A stretch of DNA of 64,000 nucleotides from Microbacterium sp. Au-Mic1 (GTDB lineage Bacteria > Actinomycetota > Actinomycetes > Actinomycetales > Microbacteriaceae), in the NCBI RefSeq assembly GCF_021341785.1, contig NZ_JAJTTF010000001.1, forward strand, positions 1 through 64,000, read 5' to 3'. The notes under the pieces were generated by a model. It worked only from the letters and a program-made list of their open reading frames with translations, did no database searches and was not told where the DNA came from. Both the position numbers and the translations under genes were made by a program. Within the stretch, counting starts at the first letter, position 1, and the number at the start of each line of letters is the position of its first letter. This document shows positions 1 to 7,847 of the stretch, in pieces.

Positions 1-30
1 GTTAACATGCTCAACGGAAGGAGTCCCGAC

Positions 31-1962
31 ATGGCCGAAGACGGCAAGCCCTCGCGCGACCGCAAGGATGACGACGCGAGGCGGCCCCGTCGCTATGTCG
101 ACGGCGACCGTTCCGAACGTTCTTTCCGTCAGGGCCCTGCGCGCGGTGACCGTCCGCAGGGCAGTGGCGGCGACCGCCCTTACCGCGATTCCTCGGATCG
201 TCCGCGTCGTGATGGCGACCGACCGTTCCGTAGCGGCGACGATCGCCCGCGTCGCGATGGTGACCGCCCTTACCGGGGGTCTTCGGATCGCACCGACCGC
301 CCGCGCCGTGACGGCGACCGTCCCTACCGTGGAGGCGACGACCGACCGCGCCGCGATGGAGATCGGCCGTTCCGCAGTGGCGACGATCGTCCGCGCCGTG
401 ACGGAGACCGCCCCTACCGTGGCGGCGACGACCGCCCGCGCCGCGATGGCGACCGCCCCTACCGTGGCGGCGACGACCGCCCACGTCGCGATGGCGACCG
501 CCCTTACCGGGGGTCCTCGGATCGCACCGACCGTCCGCGTCGCGATGGGGACCGCCCGCTCCGCACCGGCGATGACCGTCCGCGCCGCGATGGCGACCGG
601 CCGTTCCGCAGTGGCGATGACCGTCCGCGTCGGGATGGTTACCGCCCTTACCGCGGTACCTCGGATCGCACCGACCGTCCGCGCCGTGACGGCGACCGTC
701 CCTACCGTGGCGGCGACGACCGCCCGCGCCGCGACGGCGACCGCCCCTACCAGGCGGCCTCGGATCGCACCGACCGACCGCGTCGTGACGGTGACCGGCC
801 GTTCCGCAGTGGCGACGACCGACCGCGTCGTGACGGTGACCGGCCGTTCCGCAGTGGCGACGACCGACCGCGTCGGGATGGCGACCGCCCTTACCGGGGG
901 TCCTCGGATCGCACCGACCGCCCGCGCCGTGACGGCGACCGCCCCTACCGTGGAGGCGACGACCGACCGCGCCGCGATGGAGATCGGCCGTTCCGCAGTG
1001 GCGACGACCGTCCGCGCCGCGAAGGCGACCGGCCTCGTCGTGACACTTTCGCTGCTGACCGACCGCGCGACCCGGAGCTTCCGGACGACGTCACGGCGCG
1101 CGATCTTCATCCCTCTGCCCGGAACGAGCTGAAGACCCTCAGCAAGGAGAACGCTGAGCAGGTCGCGCGTCACCTCGCCATGGCAGCCCAGCTCATCAAT
1201 GAGGACCCCGAACGCGCGCACCTGCATGCCCTTGCGGCGTCGCGCCGTGCCGGCCGGGTCGCGGTGGTGCGGGAGTCCGTGGCCATCACGGCGTACGCGA
1301 TGGGCGATTTCGCCCTGGCCCTGCGGGAGCTGCGCACCTACCGTCGGATCTCCGGGAGCGACGACCAGATCGCACTGATCGTCGACAGCGAGCGCGGCAT
1401 GGGGCGCCCCGACCGTGCCCTGGAAGAGGCGCGCTCGGTCGACCGGGCTGCGCTCCCGACCGCGACGCGCGTGGCGCTCGCCATTGCGATGTCGGGCGCT
1501 CGCCTGGATCGCGGCGAGACGGAGCTGGCACTCGGCGAGCTCGAGATCCCCGAGCTCAATCCCGACCTGGCCTTCGACTGGAGCCCTGCACTCTTCGCCG
1601 CGCGTGCCGCGGTGCTCGAGGACCTCGGCCGCGTCGAGGAGGCGGCGTTCTGGCAGGAGCGCGCAGAGGTCGCGTCTGCGGCGCTCGGTCACGGCGACGA
1701 CGAGGAACTGATCGTCGAGGACGCCTATGAGGATCTCGCTGAGGGGTCGGAGAGCATCGACATCGCCCACGACGAGAACGAGGCCGGCGAAGACGACGAG
1801 GCCGCGGAGGCTGGCGAAGACGATGAGACCGTCGAGTCCGACGGCATCGACGAGGCCGGTGCTCAGTCCGAGAGCGCCGAACGCGAGTCCGCTGGGGACG
1901 TGATCCCGCAGGCCGAACCGGCAGAGGCAACGCATCCGGAGGACGCGGAGAGGGCCGAGTGA
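31..1962 (+). CDS. Arg/Asp repeat protein with helical C-terminal half (Rv1691 position)
   Basis: Predicted 643 residues. ATG 31 is chosen because GGAAGGAG lies about 8 bases upstream; ATG 7 has no such site. Residues about 53-340 are tandem repeats of a 15- or 18-residue unit built on DRPRRDGDRP(Y/F)R, almost only charged residues, Gly, Pro and aromatics, and surely disordered. Residues about 350-560 are Ala/Leu-rich helices resembling TPR-like repeats (region starting LHPSARNELKTL). The last ~90 residues are Glu/Asp-rich. It heads the block that holds a TPR-type protein in M. tuberculosis and overlaps the HAD gene by 4 bases. Function unknown; the basic, aromatic, glycine-containing repeats suggest RNA binding or condensate formation (inference). 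Confidence 0.8.
   Translation: MAEDGKPSRDRKDDDARRPRRYVDGDRSERSFRQGPARGDRPQGSGGDRPYRDSSDRPRRDGDRPFRSGDDRPRRDGDRPYRGSSDRTDRPRRDGDRPYRGGDDRPRRDGDRPFRSGDDRPRRDGDRPYRGGDDRPRRDGDRPYRGGDDRPRRDGDRPYRGSSDRTDRPRRDGDRPLRTGDDRPRRDGDRPFRSGDDRPRRDGYRPYRGTSDRTDRPRRDGDRPYRGGDDRPRRDGDRPYQAASDRTDRPRRDGDRPFRSGDDRPRRDGDRPFRSGDDRPRRDGDRPYRGSSDRTDRPRRDGDRPYRGGDDRPRRDGDRPFRSGDDRPRREGDRPRRDTFAADRPRDPELPDDVTARDLHPSARNELKTLSKENAEQVARHLAMAAQLINEDPERAHLHALAASRRAGRVAVVRESVAITAYAMGDFALALRELRTYRRISGSDDQIALIVDSERGMGRPDRALEEARSVDRAALPTATRVALAIAMSGARLDRGETELALGELEIPELNPDLAFDWSPALFAARAAVLEDLGRVEEAAFWQERAEVASAALGHGDDEELIVEDAYEDLAEGSESIDIAHDENEAGEDDEAAEAGEDDETVESDGIDEAGAQSESAERESAGDVIPQAEPAEATHPEDAERAE
187..1050 (+). repeat. In-frame tandem repeat array, 18 units of 45 or 54 bp
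   Basis: I count 18 consecutive units in the translated frame. Most are 15 residues (xGDDRPRRDGDRPYR type). Five are 18 residues, with a DRT insertion (SDRTDRPRRDGDRPYR type). Some neighbouring units are nearly identical in DNA, for example the repeated segments around 770-870, which points to expansion by slippage or recombination. One unit has Y for D (DGYRPYR) and one ends in Q instead of R. The array lies wholly inside the 31-1962 gene and keeps frame. Confidence 0.9.
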
Positions 1963-2990
1963 GCCTGTTCTCCCGGGACAAGCGCACGCCGCTGACCGAC
2001 GTCGACGTGGTGCTCGCCGACCTTGACGGCGTGGTCTACGCGGGCGCCGGCGCGATCCCGCACGCGATCGAGAGCCTGAAGAAGGTCGAAGCGTCGCGCC
2101 GCCTCGGCTACATCACCAACAACGCCTCGCGCACCGATGCATCGGTCGCCGCTCACCTCTCCGAGCTCGGGCTGACTGTCGCCCCGAACGAGGTCGTCAC
2201 CAGTCCGCAGGCCGCGATGCGCCTCGTCAGCACCCTCATCCCGGCGGGATCGACGGTTCTCGTCGTCGGCGGGGAGGGCCTCGTCGACGAGGTGCACAAG
2301 GCCGGATTCCGCGTCACGCGCAGCGCGGATGACGCTCCCGCCGCGGTTGTTCAGGGGTTCGCTCCCGAGGTCGGCTGGAAGGACCTCGCCGAAGCGGCGT
2401 TCGCCTTGAAGCTGCCCGAGGACGAGGGCGGTATCCCGTGGATCGCGACGAACACGGACTGGACGATCCCGCAGTCGCGCGGTGTCGCCCCCGGGAACGG
2501 GACGCTGGTCTCGGCCGTGCACACGGCCATCGGCCGCCTCGCGACCGTCGCGGGCAAGCCGGAGACGCCGATCTTCGAGGAGGCCGTCGCGCGGTTCGGT
2601 GCGAAACACCCGCTGTTCATCGGCGACCGTCTCGACACGGACATCGCCGGAGCGTCCCGCGCGGGAATCGAGTCCGTGCTCGTGCTCACCGGCATCGATC
2701 GGCCCAAGCACCTTCTGGCCGCCGCCGAGGGCTCGCGTCCGACGTACATCCTCGGCGACCTGCGCGAACTGGACGAACCGTACCCCTCGACGCAGATCAA
2801 GGGCGACACGGTCACGGTGCGGGGCGCGTCCGTCCGAGTGGACGGTCCCGACATCACGATCCTCAGCGAGGGCGATCGGCCGATCGATCTCGTGCGCGCG
2901 GGCACGGCGGCGATCTGGCGCACCGGCCGGCAGATCTTCGGCTTCCGCGTGCCCGAGCGCCTGTACGCGGATCCGTTCCACCGCCCGTAA
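1959..2990 (+). CDS. HAD-superfamily (class IIA, NagD-like) phosphatase
   Basis: Predicted 343 residues, starting at GTG 1959, which overlaps the upstream stop by 4 bases. HAD motif I is seen near the N terminus (VVLADLDGVVY, Asp nucleophile and Asp acid/base). The class IIA cap follows, with Asn-rich YITNNASRTD as motif II. The C-terminal HAD motif FIGDRLDTDI supplies the metal-binding Asp residues. The family dephosphorylates small phosphate esters (4-nitrophenyl phosphatase, phosphoglycolate or nucleotide type); the substrate here cannot be told. A C-terminal extension of about 80 residues after the HAD fold (KGDTVTVRGASV) is of unknown role. The gene sits where Rv1692 lies in M. tuberculosis. 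Confidence 0.9.
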   Translation: MSLFSRDKRTPLTDVDVVLADLDGVVYAGAGAIPHAIESLKKVEASRRLGYITNNASRTDASVAAHLSELGLTVAPNEVVTSPQAAMRLVSTLIPAGSTVLVVGGEGLVDEVHKAGFRVTRSADDAPAAVVQGFAPEVGWKDLAEAAFALKLPEDEGGIPWIATNTDWTIPQSRGVAPGNGTLVSAVHTAIGRLATVAGKPETPIFEEAVARFGAKHPLFIGDRLDTDIAGASRAGIESVLVLTGIDRPKHLLAAAEGSRPTYILGDLRELDEPYPSTQIKGDTVTVRGASVRVDGPDITILSEGDRPIDLVRAGTAAIWRTGRQIFGFRVPERLYADPFHRP

Positions 2991-3016
2991 TCCGTCGGAA
3001 CGTCACCATCTCGCCG

Positions 3017-3022
3017 TAGGCT
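3017..3022 (+). promoter_or_regulatory. -10 hexamer TAGGCT of a probable leaderless transcript
   Basis: TAGGCT ends 6 bases before GTG 3029, so the expected transcription start is the first base of the start codon. No purine-rich ribosome site is needed or seen at proper spacing. It would give an internal promoter for the small gene, tlyA, nadK and recN. Confidence 0.5.
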
Positions 3023-3028
3023 GAGGGG

Positions 3029-3211
3029 GTGAGCGAGAACACGGAACCGGATCCCTCGGACGGGCTCTGGAGTCGACTGCGCCTGATCGAAGGGCAGCCG
3101 CTGGACTCTCGCGCCGCGGCCTACCAGACCCTGCACGACGACCTGGCGCGTCGGCTGGAGAGCGCGCCGCGGGCCGCCACGTCCACGCAGCCGGGTCCCG
3201 ATCGCGGATGA
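3029..3211 (+). CDS. Conserved small protein (Rv1693 position)
   Basis: 60 residues, GTG start, acidic N terminus (SENTEPDPSDG), then one amphipathic helical stretch with LRLIEGQPLDSRAAAYQTL, and a Pro/Gly tail. No membrane segment or signal peptide. It lies between the HAD phosphatase and tlyA, as the similarly short Rv1693 does, and its stop overlaps the tlyA start by 4 bases (ATGA). Function unknown. The conserved position and coupling suggest a real translated gene, perhaps tied to tlyA translation. Confidence 0.7.
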   Translation: MSENTEPDPSDGLWSRLRLIEGQPLDSRAAAYQTLHDDLARRLESAPRAATSTQPGPDRG

Positions 3212-4023
3212 CGGCTCGTCTGGATGCCGCTCTGGCGGAACGCGGCCTCGCCCGGTCCCGTACGCATGCGGTGACGCTCATCGATGGCGGTCTGGTCACC
3301 GTCAACGGGAGGCCCGTGGTCAAGGCGTCCACGAAGGTCGAGGACGGCGACGCGATCGACGTCGCCGGCGCCGATCACTACGTCAGCCGCGGCGCGCACA
3401 AGCTCATCGCCGCGCTGGACGGCTTCGGCATCGATCCTGCGGGGCGGCTCGCGCTGGACATGGGCGCGTCCACGGGCGGCTTCACCCAGGTCCTGCGTGA
3501 GCGCGGTGCTCGTGCGGTGCTGGCGGTGGACGTGGGGCACGACCAGCTCGCGGCATCGATCCGCCTGGATCCCGGTGTCATCGCCGTGGAAGGGTTCAAT
3601 GTCCGTCACATGGACGCCGCGGCTCTGGCGGCGGCGACGGGGGAGGGCGTCAAGCCGTCGCTCGTGGTCGGAGATCTGTCCTTCATCTCCCTGACGCTCG
3701 TACTCCCCGCGATCGCGGTCACGGCCGACGCCGACGCCGACGTCGTGCTGCTGATCAAGCCGCAGTTCGAGGTGGGGCGGACCGCGGTGCGCGGCGGGCT
3801 CGTGACCAACCCCGCGATCCGCGCCGATGCTGTGGCCCGCGTGCTGTGGAGCGCGTGGGATCAGGGATTCGGTGTCCGTGGGCTCCTGCCCTCGCCGATC
3901 CTCGGCACGCACGGCAACGCCGAGTACCTGGTGCATCTGCGAGCGGGGGATCGTTCCCGCGGCGCCGAAGGCAATCCGACAGAATGGATGAGCACGATCG
4001 ACGAGATGGCAGGAGCACGATGA
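3208..4023 (+). CDS. tlyA: TlyA-type rRNA 2'-O-methyltransferase
   Basis: 271 residues, normal for the family. An S4 RNA-binding domain occupies about residues 1-60 (TRLDAALAERGLARSRTHA). An FtsJ/RrmJ-type SAM domain follows, with motif I DMGASTGGFTQVL at about residue 87. TlyA proteins methylate ribose in 16S and 23S rRNA and are required for capreomycin sensitivity in mycobacteria. The ATG overlaps the previous stop and the downstream nadK ATG overlaps this stop, so tlyA-nadK-recN are translationally coupled, as in M. tuberculosis. Confidence 0.95.
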   Translation: MTARLDAALAERGLARSRTHAVTLIDGGLVTVNGRPVVKASTKVEDGDAIDVAGADHYVSRGAHKLIAALDGFGIDPAGRLALDMGASTGGFTQVLRERGARAVLAVDVGHDQLAASIRLDPGVIAVEGFNVRHMDAAALAAATGEGVKPSLVVGDLSFISLTLVLPAIAVTADADADVVLLIKPQFEVGRTAVRGGLVTNPAIRADAVARVLWSAWDQGFGVRGLLPSPILGTHGNAEYLVHLRAGDRSRGAEGNPTEWMSTIDEMAGAR

Positions 4024-4928
4024 ACGAGCGCAGGATCCTCGTCGTCGCACATGCGCGCCGGGATGAGACCGTGCAGGCCGCCCGACGGGTTGTCACCGCG
4101 CTCCGCAGCGCGGGTGCCCGGCCGGTTCTCTCCGGTGACGACCGGGCCGAGCTGGCGGCGGAGGACGCGTTCTTCGCCGACGTCGACGTGCTGGGGACGG
4201 ACATTCCCGTCGAGGACATCGAACTGGCCATCGTGCTGGGGGGCGACGGCACCATCCTTCGTGCGGCCGAACTCGTGCGCGACGGCACGGCACCCGTCCT
4301 CGGCATCAACATGGGGCACGTGGGCTTCCTCGCCGAGATCGAGCGCGACGACATGGACGCCGCGGTGGCGCGCGTCATCGACCGCGACTACTCCGTTGAG
4401 GAGCGCATGGCGCTCGCGGTGCGCGTGAAGGATGCCGACGGATCCGTGCTCTACAGCACCTGGGCGCTGAATGAGGCGACCGTGGAGAAGGCCAGTCGCG
4501 AGCGCATGATCGAGGTGGTCGTCGAGATCGACGGGCGCCCGCTGACCACCTTCGGCTGCGACGGGATGGTCGTGTCGACGCCGACCGGCGCGACGGCGTA
4601 CAACTTCTCGGCGGGTGGCCCGGTGATCTGGCCGGGTGTCGAGGCCATCGCCGTGGTGCCGTTGTCGGCCCATGCCCTGTTCGCGCGACCGCTCGTGGTC
4701 GCACCGGGCGCACCCGTCGCGATCGAGCTGCTGGATCGCAACGACGGCACCGCGATCCTCTGGTGCGACGGGCGGCGTTCGCACGAGCTCCCACGCGGCG
4801 CGCGGGTCATCGTGCGCCGTTCCTCGCGCCCGGTGCGCCTTGCACGGCTGCACCCGAGCGTGTTCACCGACCGGCTCGTGCGCAAGTTCCAGCTGCCGGT
4901 CTCCGGCTGGCGGGGGGCGGACGCGTGA
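4020..4928 (+). CDS. nadK: NAD kinase
   Basis: 302 residues. The start ATG 4020 overlaps the tlyA stop by 4 bases; longer readings upstream run through tlyA. The kinase signature GGDGTILRAAE is at about residue 77, the conserved NE pair is in ALNEATVEK, and the glycine-rich DGMVVSTPTGATAYNFSAGG is the family's second nucleotide-binding motif. It phosphorylates NAD to NADP in the cytoplasm. It lies between tlyA and recN, the classic actinobacterial arrangement. Confidence 0.95.
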   Translation: MNERRILVVAHARRDETVQAARRVVTALRSAGARPVLSGDDRAELAAEDAFFADVDVLGTDIPVEDIELAIVLGGDGTILRAAELVRDGTAPVLGINMGHVGFLAEIERDDMDAAVARVIDRDYSVEERMALAVRVKDADGSVLYSTWALNEATVEKASRERMIEVVVEIDGRPLTTFGCDGMVVSTPTGATAYNFSAGGPVIWPGVEAIAVVPLSAHALFARPLVVAPGAPVAIELLDRNDGTAILWCDGRRSHELPRGARVIVRRSSRPVRLARLHPSVFTDRLVRKFQLPVSGWRGADA

Positions 4929-6610
4929 TCGAGGAGATGCGCCTGCGCGATCTCGGTGTCATCGCCGAGGCGGTGCTGCAGATCGGGCCGGGATTCACCG
5001 CGATCACGGGCGAGACCGGCGCGGGCAAGACCATGGTCGTGACGGGCCTCGGACTCCTGCTGGGAGCCAGGGCCGATTCGGGCGCCGTGCGCGCGGGGGC
5101 GGCCCAGGCCTCGGTCGCCGGCGTGTGGATCGTACCGAGTGCCGGATCGGTCGCGGACACCGTCGCCGATGCCGGCGGCGAGCTCGAGCCCTACGATGAC
5201 GAGCGCGGCGAGCTGTACGTCTCCCGCACGCTCACCGCGGAGGGACGCAGCCGGGCGAGCGTCGGCGGTCGCGCGGCCCCGGCCGGAGTGCTCGCGGATC
5301 TGGCCGACGACCTGGTCGTCGTGCACGGCCAGTCCGAACAGCTGCGGCTGCGGTCCGCCGCCGCGCAGCGGGACGCGCTGGATCGCTTCGGCGGATCCGC
5401 GATCGCGCTCGTCAAGGCCGAGTACGAGGCTGCCTGGGAGCGCTGGCGCGCCCTGTCCGCCGAGCTCGAGGAGATCAGCGGCAACCAGGAGCGTCGCAGG
5501 AGAGAGGCCGGGGATCTTCGCGAGGCTCTCGCGCTGATCGAGGCCACTGATCCGCAGCCGGGGGAGGACGACGCTCTCGCCGAGCGTGCGGAGCGCCTCG
5601 CGAACGCGGAGGAGCTGCGTCAGTCCGCCGCCATCGCTCGTGCGGCGCTGTCGGACGAGGACGGCGCCAGCGACGTGACGACCCTGGCGGCGGAGGCCCG
5701 ACGCGCTCTGGAACGTGCGGGCGATCCCGAGCTGACCTCGATCGCGGAGAGCATCGCCGAGATCGGCTACCGCGCCACCGACATCGCGGCGCAGCTGAGC
5801 GGCTATCTCGCCGATCTCGACGAGTCAGGCCCTCATGAGCTGGCGGCGGTCGAGGAGCGCAGGGCCGCTCTCGCGGGTCTGGTCCGCGCCCACGGCACCC
5901 TCGACGCAGCGCTGGAGCTCTGGAACACCGGATCCGCACGACTCGCCGAGCTCGATGACGACTCCGACCACATCGAACGGCTCACCGTCGAGCGCGACAC
6001 CGCTCGGGCGACGCTCGACGAGGCGGCCACGGCCCTCACCGCGACGCGCACCGAGGCCGCCGGCCGGCTCGGCGCCGCCGTGACCGAGGAGCTGCACGCC
6101 CTCGCCATGCCGGATGCTCGTCTCGTGGTCGCGGTCACCGAGGGGCCCGAGAGCACTCACGGGCGCGACGACGTCGCCATCCTGCTCGCTCCTCACCCCG
6201 GCGCGGATCCGCGATCCGTCGCGAAGGGCGCGTCGGGAGGCGAGCTGTCGCGCGTGATGCTCGCGATCGAGGTCGTCATCGCCGGCACGGATCCGGTCCC
6301 GACCTTCGTGTTCGACGAGGTCGACGCCGGCATCGGCGGTGCGGCCGCGATCGAGGTGGGGCGCCGACTGGCCCGGCTCGCCCGCACCTCCCAGGTGATC
6401 GCCGTCACGCACCTCGCCCAGGTTGCGGCCTTCGCGAACAACCACCTGAGTGTGGTGAAGGCGAATGACGGTCAGGTGACGGCTTCCAGCGTCCGCCGCC
6501 TCGACGGAGAGGACCGCGAGGCCGAGATGGCGCGCCTGCTCTCCGGTCTCGCCGACTCGGGGGCTGCGCTCGAGCACGCCCGCGAGCTGCTCGCCCTGCG
6601 GGAGGGCTGA
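4925..6610 (+). CDS. recN: DNA repair ATPase RecN
   Basis: 561 residues. GTG 4925 overlaps the nadK stop by 4 bases. It is an SMC-like ABC ATPase: Walker A GETGAGKTM at about residue 33, a central coiled coil rich in Glu/Arg/Leu (about 160-370), signature KGASGGELSRVM and Walker B TFVFDEVDAGIGG near the C terminus. RecN acts in double-strand break repair and cohesion of broken ends. No LexA box is visible, and it is the last gene of the tlyA-nadK-recN unit, so expression is probably tied to that operon. Confidence 0.95.
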   Translation: MIEEMRLRDLGVIAEAVLQIGPGFTAITGETGAGKTMVVTGLGLLLGARADSGAVRAGAAQASVAGVWIVPSAGSVADTVADAGGELEPYDDERGELYVSRTLTAEGRSRASVGGRAAPAGVLADLADDLVVVHGQSEQLRLRSAAAQRDALDRFGGSAIALVKAEYEAAWERWRALSAELEEISGNQERRRREAGDLREALALIEATDPQPGEDDALAERAERLANAEELRQSAAIARAALSDEDGASDVTTLAAEARRALERAGDPELTSIAESIAEIGYRATDIAAQLSGYLADLDESGPHELAAVEERRAALAGLVRAHGTLDAALELWNTGSARLAELDDDSDHIERLTVERDTARATLDEAATALTATRTEAAGRLGAAVTEELHALAMPDARLVVAVTEGPESTHGRDDVAILLAPHPGADPRSVAKGASGGELSRVMLAIEVVIAGTDPVPTFVFDEVDAGIGGAAAIEVGRRLARLARTSQVIAVTHLAQVAAFANNHLSVVKANDGQVTASSVRRLDGEDREAEMARLLSGLADSGAALEHARELLALREG

Positions 6611-6646
6611 GGCCCACGTCCGCGGATCCGGCGGCCCCGAGGCAGG

Positions 6647-7666
6647 TCAGTGCAGGTCGCGCACGGAGTCCCGGACGATCAGCGGCATGGGCAGCAGCTC
6701 ATGGGCGAGGTCGCGCTCACCGAGCAGCATCTCGACGCCGACCCGCGCCATCTGCTCATACGGCAACCGCGCGGTGGTGAGGCCTGGGCGTACCAGTCCG
6801 GCGAGGTCCTCATCGTCGAACGACACCACGGAGATGTCGGCGGGGATGCTCAGACCGCGCTCGCTCAGGGCTTGATAGATGCCGAACGCGACCCCGTCGG
6901 TGGCAGCGATGATCGCGGTCAGGTCGGAGTGCATGTCCAGCATCCGCTGGGTCTGCCCGAAGCCGATGGCCGTCGTCCAGTCCTCGACGACGACGTCGAC
7001 AGGGCCGGCGACGCCGCGTTCGGCGAAGGCGTCGCGTATGCCCGCGAGGCGCCGCGCGATCGTGACGGACCGACGCGGGTCGCCGGCGATGTGCGGCACG
7101 TCCCCGATGAATCCGACGCGTGAGTGGCCGGCATCCAGCAGCACCGAGGCCACAGCGTGACCCGCGGCGTACTCGTCGGGCAGCACGCTGGGCAGATCGT
7201 CCGGCGTGCGTCCGTTGACGATCACGACCGGGATGCCGCGAGGAGCCGCCGGTACGTCGACCATCCGCGCGGCCATCAGGCCGACGATCACACCGTCGAC
7301 GCGACGGTCTATGAGCTCATCGAAGGCGGCGGCCAGCTGCGAGGGGTCGTCACCGGTCTCGGTGATGAGGACGGTGTGGTCGAGCTCCTTGGCGGCACGG
7401 AGCGTCCCGCGCACCATCGCCGAGGCGAAGCGCGTGATCGTGACCTGGTCGGAGATGAACCCGATCGAACGGGTCTTCCCGGAGCGCAGGCTCTGCGCGG
7501 CAGGATTTGGCTTGTAGCCCAGTTGTGCCGCTGCGGTCCTGACCCGGTCGACGGCGTCGTCCGACAACCGGGACGGCCTGTCGTTGAGGATGAGGCTGAC
7601 TGCGGTCTTGGACAGGCCGGACAACCGTGCGACGTCCGCAAGTGTGGGCCTCGGCGCTGTCGACAT
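6647..7666 (-). CDS. LacI-family transcriptional regulator of the sugar operon
   Basis: 339 residues from ATG 7666, which has AGAGGAGG 6 bases upstream. A second ATG at 7684, with its own AGGAGG, would add six residues. The N-terminal helix-turn-helix is TLADVARLSGLSKTAVSLIL, followed by the hinge region (AAQLGYKPNPAAQSLRS) and a periplasmic-binding-protein-like sensor domain. It is transcribed divergently from the ABC importer, so it very probably represses that operon and is released by a sugar or sugar phosphate. It converges on recN with only 36 bases between the stops. Confidence 0.93.
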   Translation of the reverse strand: MSTAPRPTLADVARLSGLSKTAVSLILNDRPSRLSDDAVDRVRTAAAQLGYKPNPAAQSLRSGKTRSIGFISDQVTITRFASAMVRGTLRAAKELDHTVLITETGDDPSQLAAAFDELIDRRVDGVIVGLMAARMVDVPAAPRGIPVVIVNGRTPDDLPSVLPDEYAAGHAVASVLLDAGHSRVGFIGDVPHIAGDPRRSVTIARRLAGIRDAFAERGVAGPVDVVVEDWTTAIGFGQTQRMLDMHSDLTAIIAATDGVAFGIYQALSERGLSIPADISVVSFDDEDLAGLVRPGLTTARLPYEQMARVGVEMLLGERDLAHELLPMPLIVRDSVRDLH

Positions 7667-7715
7667 CGTCAGCCTCCTCTCCATCGCCTCCTCCTAACCT
7701 AGCGGATCAGTCACT

Positions 7716-7793
7716 TGTGGTGAATTAATTTAGCAACATCGCTTGCGTGCCTTTGCTGGTAGGTGTTAGCGTCGGATAAATCGGTTCACCACA
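7716..7793. promoter_or_regulatory. Divergent promoter region with LacI-type operators
   Basis: TAAATCGGTTCA at 7777-7788 fits the CG-centred LacI-family pattern TNAANCGNTTNA. It overlaps a candidate -10 (ATAAAT 7776-7781, 17 bases after TTGCTG 7753-7758) for the importer operon. The 9-mer TTCACCACA at 7785-7793 recurs on the other strand at 7716-7724, on the regulator side, next to AATTAATT. GCAA-N6-TTGC at 7733-7746 is a further small palindrome. The layout suggests one operator for each divergent promoter. Confidence 0.5.
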
Positions 7794-7847
7794 CCCTGAT
7801 CTGCACAAGAAGGTGCAAGCCGATTCACTCTCAGAGAGGAGAAGTTG

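Noticed and set aside
187..1050. Periodic direct repeats as a CRISPR array or origin iterons
   Set aside because: Units are contiguous, without unique spacers, in multiples of three and in frame inside a coding gene.
68..1132. Second long plus-strand frame (about 354 codons) through the repeat array, and an antisense one at 11-484
   Set aside because: Both exist because the 45-bp repeats keep all frames open. They lack ribosome sites and have wrong third-position GC use. The 31-1962 frame has the ribosome site and continues into a folded C-terminal half.
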